From: Gammaproteobacteria bacterium
Lineage (GTDB): Bacteria; Pseudomonadota; Gammaproteobacteria; Steroidobacterales; Steroidobacteraceae
Direction: 5' to 3'
Assembly (NCBI GenBank): GCA_003156695.1
Contig: PMHN01000054.1
Coordinates: 1-6,102 of the forward strand
Length of the DNA stretch: 6,102 nucleotides
This document shows, piece by piece, positions 5,403 to 6,102 of this stretch. The position numbers were made by a program, and so were the translations under genes. The notes beneath the pieces are model-generated. The model worked only from the letters and a program-made list of their open reading frames with translations. It was not told the origin of the DNA and searched no databases. Numbering within the stretch: position 1 is the stretch's first letter; each line of letters begins with the position of its first letter.

Positions 5403-5424
5403 CCCGTGAAAGGAGACTCACGGG
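5403..5424 (-). other. Inverted repeat in the folD-sigma junction
   Basis: CCCGTGA (5403-5409) and TCACGGG (5418-5424) form a perfect 7-bp stem with an 8-nt loop. A second, overlapping stem TCTCC/GGAGA is possible on the minus strand, and the two exclude each other. The repeat overlaps the proposed GTCT box. Read from folD it is not followed by a T-tract, so it is a poor terminator; it could be a folD 3'-end structure or an operator-like palindrome. Confidence 0.45.
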
Positions 5425-5440
5425 CGGGGGATTTTATTCC
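5414..5440 (-). promoter_or_regulatory. ECF-type promoter motif GGAATAA-N16-GTCT (copy 1, autoregulatory)
   Basis: On the minus strand GGAATAA (5434-5440) is followed after exactly 16 nt by GTCT (5414-5417), 32 nt before the sigma-factor ATG at 5381. The last folD codons, GAA TAA, are part of the -35 box. Spacer length and distance to the start codon match copy 2 at 3964-3990 almost exactly (32 and 31 nt). Self-activation of ECF sigma genes is common; that this is such a site is inferred from the matched pair. Confidence 0.65.
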
Positions 5441-6102
5441 CTGCCAGCGCGCCAGTTGGCTGCATCGACCGTGTTCGACAGCAGCATGGCGATGGTCATG
5501 GGGCCTATGCCTCCCGGGACCGGCGTGATCCAGCCGGCGCGCCGGGCGGCGGGCTCGAAATCGACGTCGCCGACAAGTTTGCCCGCCGGGGTGCGGTTGA
5601 TCCCTACGTCGAAGACCACCGCCCCGGGACGGATCCAGTCCCCAGGAATGAACCCCGCCTTGCCGACCGCCGCCACCACGAGCTCCGCCCGCTCCACTTC
5701 ACCCTTGAGATCGCGGGTCCCCGTATGGCACACGGTGACCGTGGCGCGCGCCAGCAACAGCTCCAGCGCCATCGGCCGCCCGACGATATTGGATGCGCCC
5801 ACAACCGTGGCGCGCATGCCTGGCAGCGCGATGCCGTACTCCTGCGCGAGCCGCATCACGCCGTAGGGCGTGCACGGCCGCAGCCGCGGGCGCTTCTGCG
5901 CCAGCAGCCCGGTGTTTGCCGGATGAAAGCCATCCACGTCCTTAGCCGGATCAACGGCGTCCATGACGCGATTGGCATCCACGCCAGCGGGCAGCGGCAG
6001 CTGCACGAGGATTCCATCCACCCGCGGGTCACGGTTGAGTTCGCCAATGAGCGCGAGCAGCTGCGCTTCGCCCACGCTCGCCGGCAGATCGTGCGCGAAG
6101 GA
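5434..6102 (-). CDS. folD: Bifunctional methylene-THF dehydrogenase / methenyl-THF cyclohydrolase (5' end outside window)
   Basis: Cytosolic enzyme of one-carbon metabolism that oxidises 5,10-methylene-tetrahydrofolate with NADP and hydrolyses the product to 10-formyl-tetrahydrofolate. The visible 222 residues are the C-terminal three quarters of a protein of about 285. Reading from the window edge, the frame opens with [19 protein letters not shown]. Family motifs follow in order: QLPLP (34-38), DVDGFHP (55-61), the Rossmann loop [11 protein letters not shown] (100-110), DVGIN (165-169) and the signature [10 protein letters not shown] (194-203). The catalytic lysine lies upstream of the window. 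The GTG at 6075 is internal, not the start, because homology continues to the edge. The gene is followed by the ECF sigma gene on the same strand after 52 nt, and its stop codon forms part of the proposed sigma promoter. Confidence 0.96.
   Translation of the reverse strand, partial: SFAHDLPASVGEAQLLALIGELNRDPRVDGILVQLPLPAGVDANRVMDAVDPAKDVDGFHPANTGLLAQKRPRLRPCTPYGVMRLAQEYGIALPGMRATVVGASNIVGRPMALELLLARATVTVCHTGTRDLKGEVERAELVVAAVGKAGFIPGDWIRPGAVVFDVGINRTPAGKLVGDVDFEPAARRAGWITPVPGGIGPMTIAMLLSNTVDAANWRAGRE

Overview
The window is a compact, strongly GC-rich stretch of bacterial chromosome, most likely from a proteobacterium (gamma or beta). That assignment rests on the GC-rich codon use, the FolD and DMT-transporter sequences, and an ECF sigma/zinc-finger anti-sigma pair of a type common in Proteobacteria; the genus cannot be read from the window. 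I see no mobile element, CRISPR array, tRNA or rRNA.

Left half, plus strand: a 10-TM EamA/DMT-type drug or metabolite exporter (81-1034), a PtpB-like tyrosine/lipid phosphatase with a textbook HCxxGKDRTG loop (1107-1829), and a GFA/CENP-V-type zinc-binding protein (2000-2413). A 12-bp hairpin separates the first two genes. A T-tailed hairpin lies between the second and third. The exporter and the GFA gene lack a Shine-Dalgarno sequence and each has a -10-like hexamer ending 6 nt before its ATG, so they may be leaderless.

Right half, minus strand (read from high to low coordinates): the 3' part of folD (enters from beyond 6102, ends 5434), an ECF sigma factor (5381-4836), its overlapping membrane anti-sigma factor (4849-4040), a 78-residue protein equal to the C-terminal part of a c-type cytochrome but without a haem-binding CXXCH (3932-3696), a 67-residue very basic helix-turn-helix-like protein (3425-3222), and an unrecognised lipoprotein (3168-2446).

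The most interesting signal is a pair of matching promoter-like elements, GGAATAA-N16-GTCT. One is in front of the sigma gene, with the folD stop codon forming part of its -35 box. The other is in front of the haem-less cytochrome-like gene. Both have the same 16-nt spacer, and their GTCT boxes lie 32 and 31 nt from the start codons. This is what an autoregulated ECF sigma factor with an adjacent target would look like, and it argues that the short cytochrome-like ORF is an expressed regulon member (or recently was one) rather than random debris. The inferred circuit is: a signal at the membrane releases sigma from the zinc-finger anti-sigma; sigma activates its own operon and the small gene just downstream.
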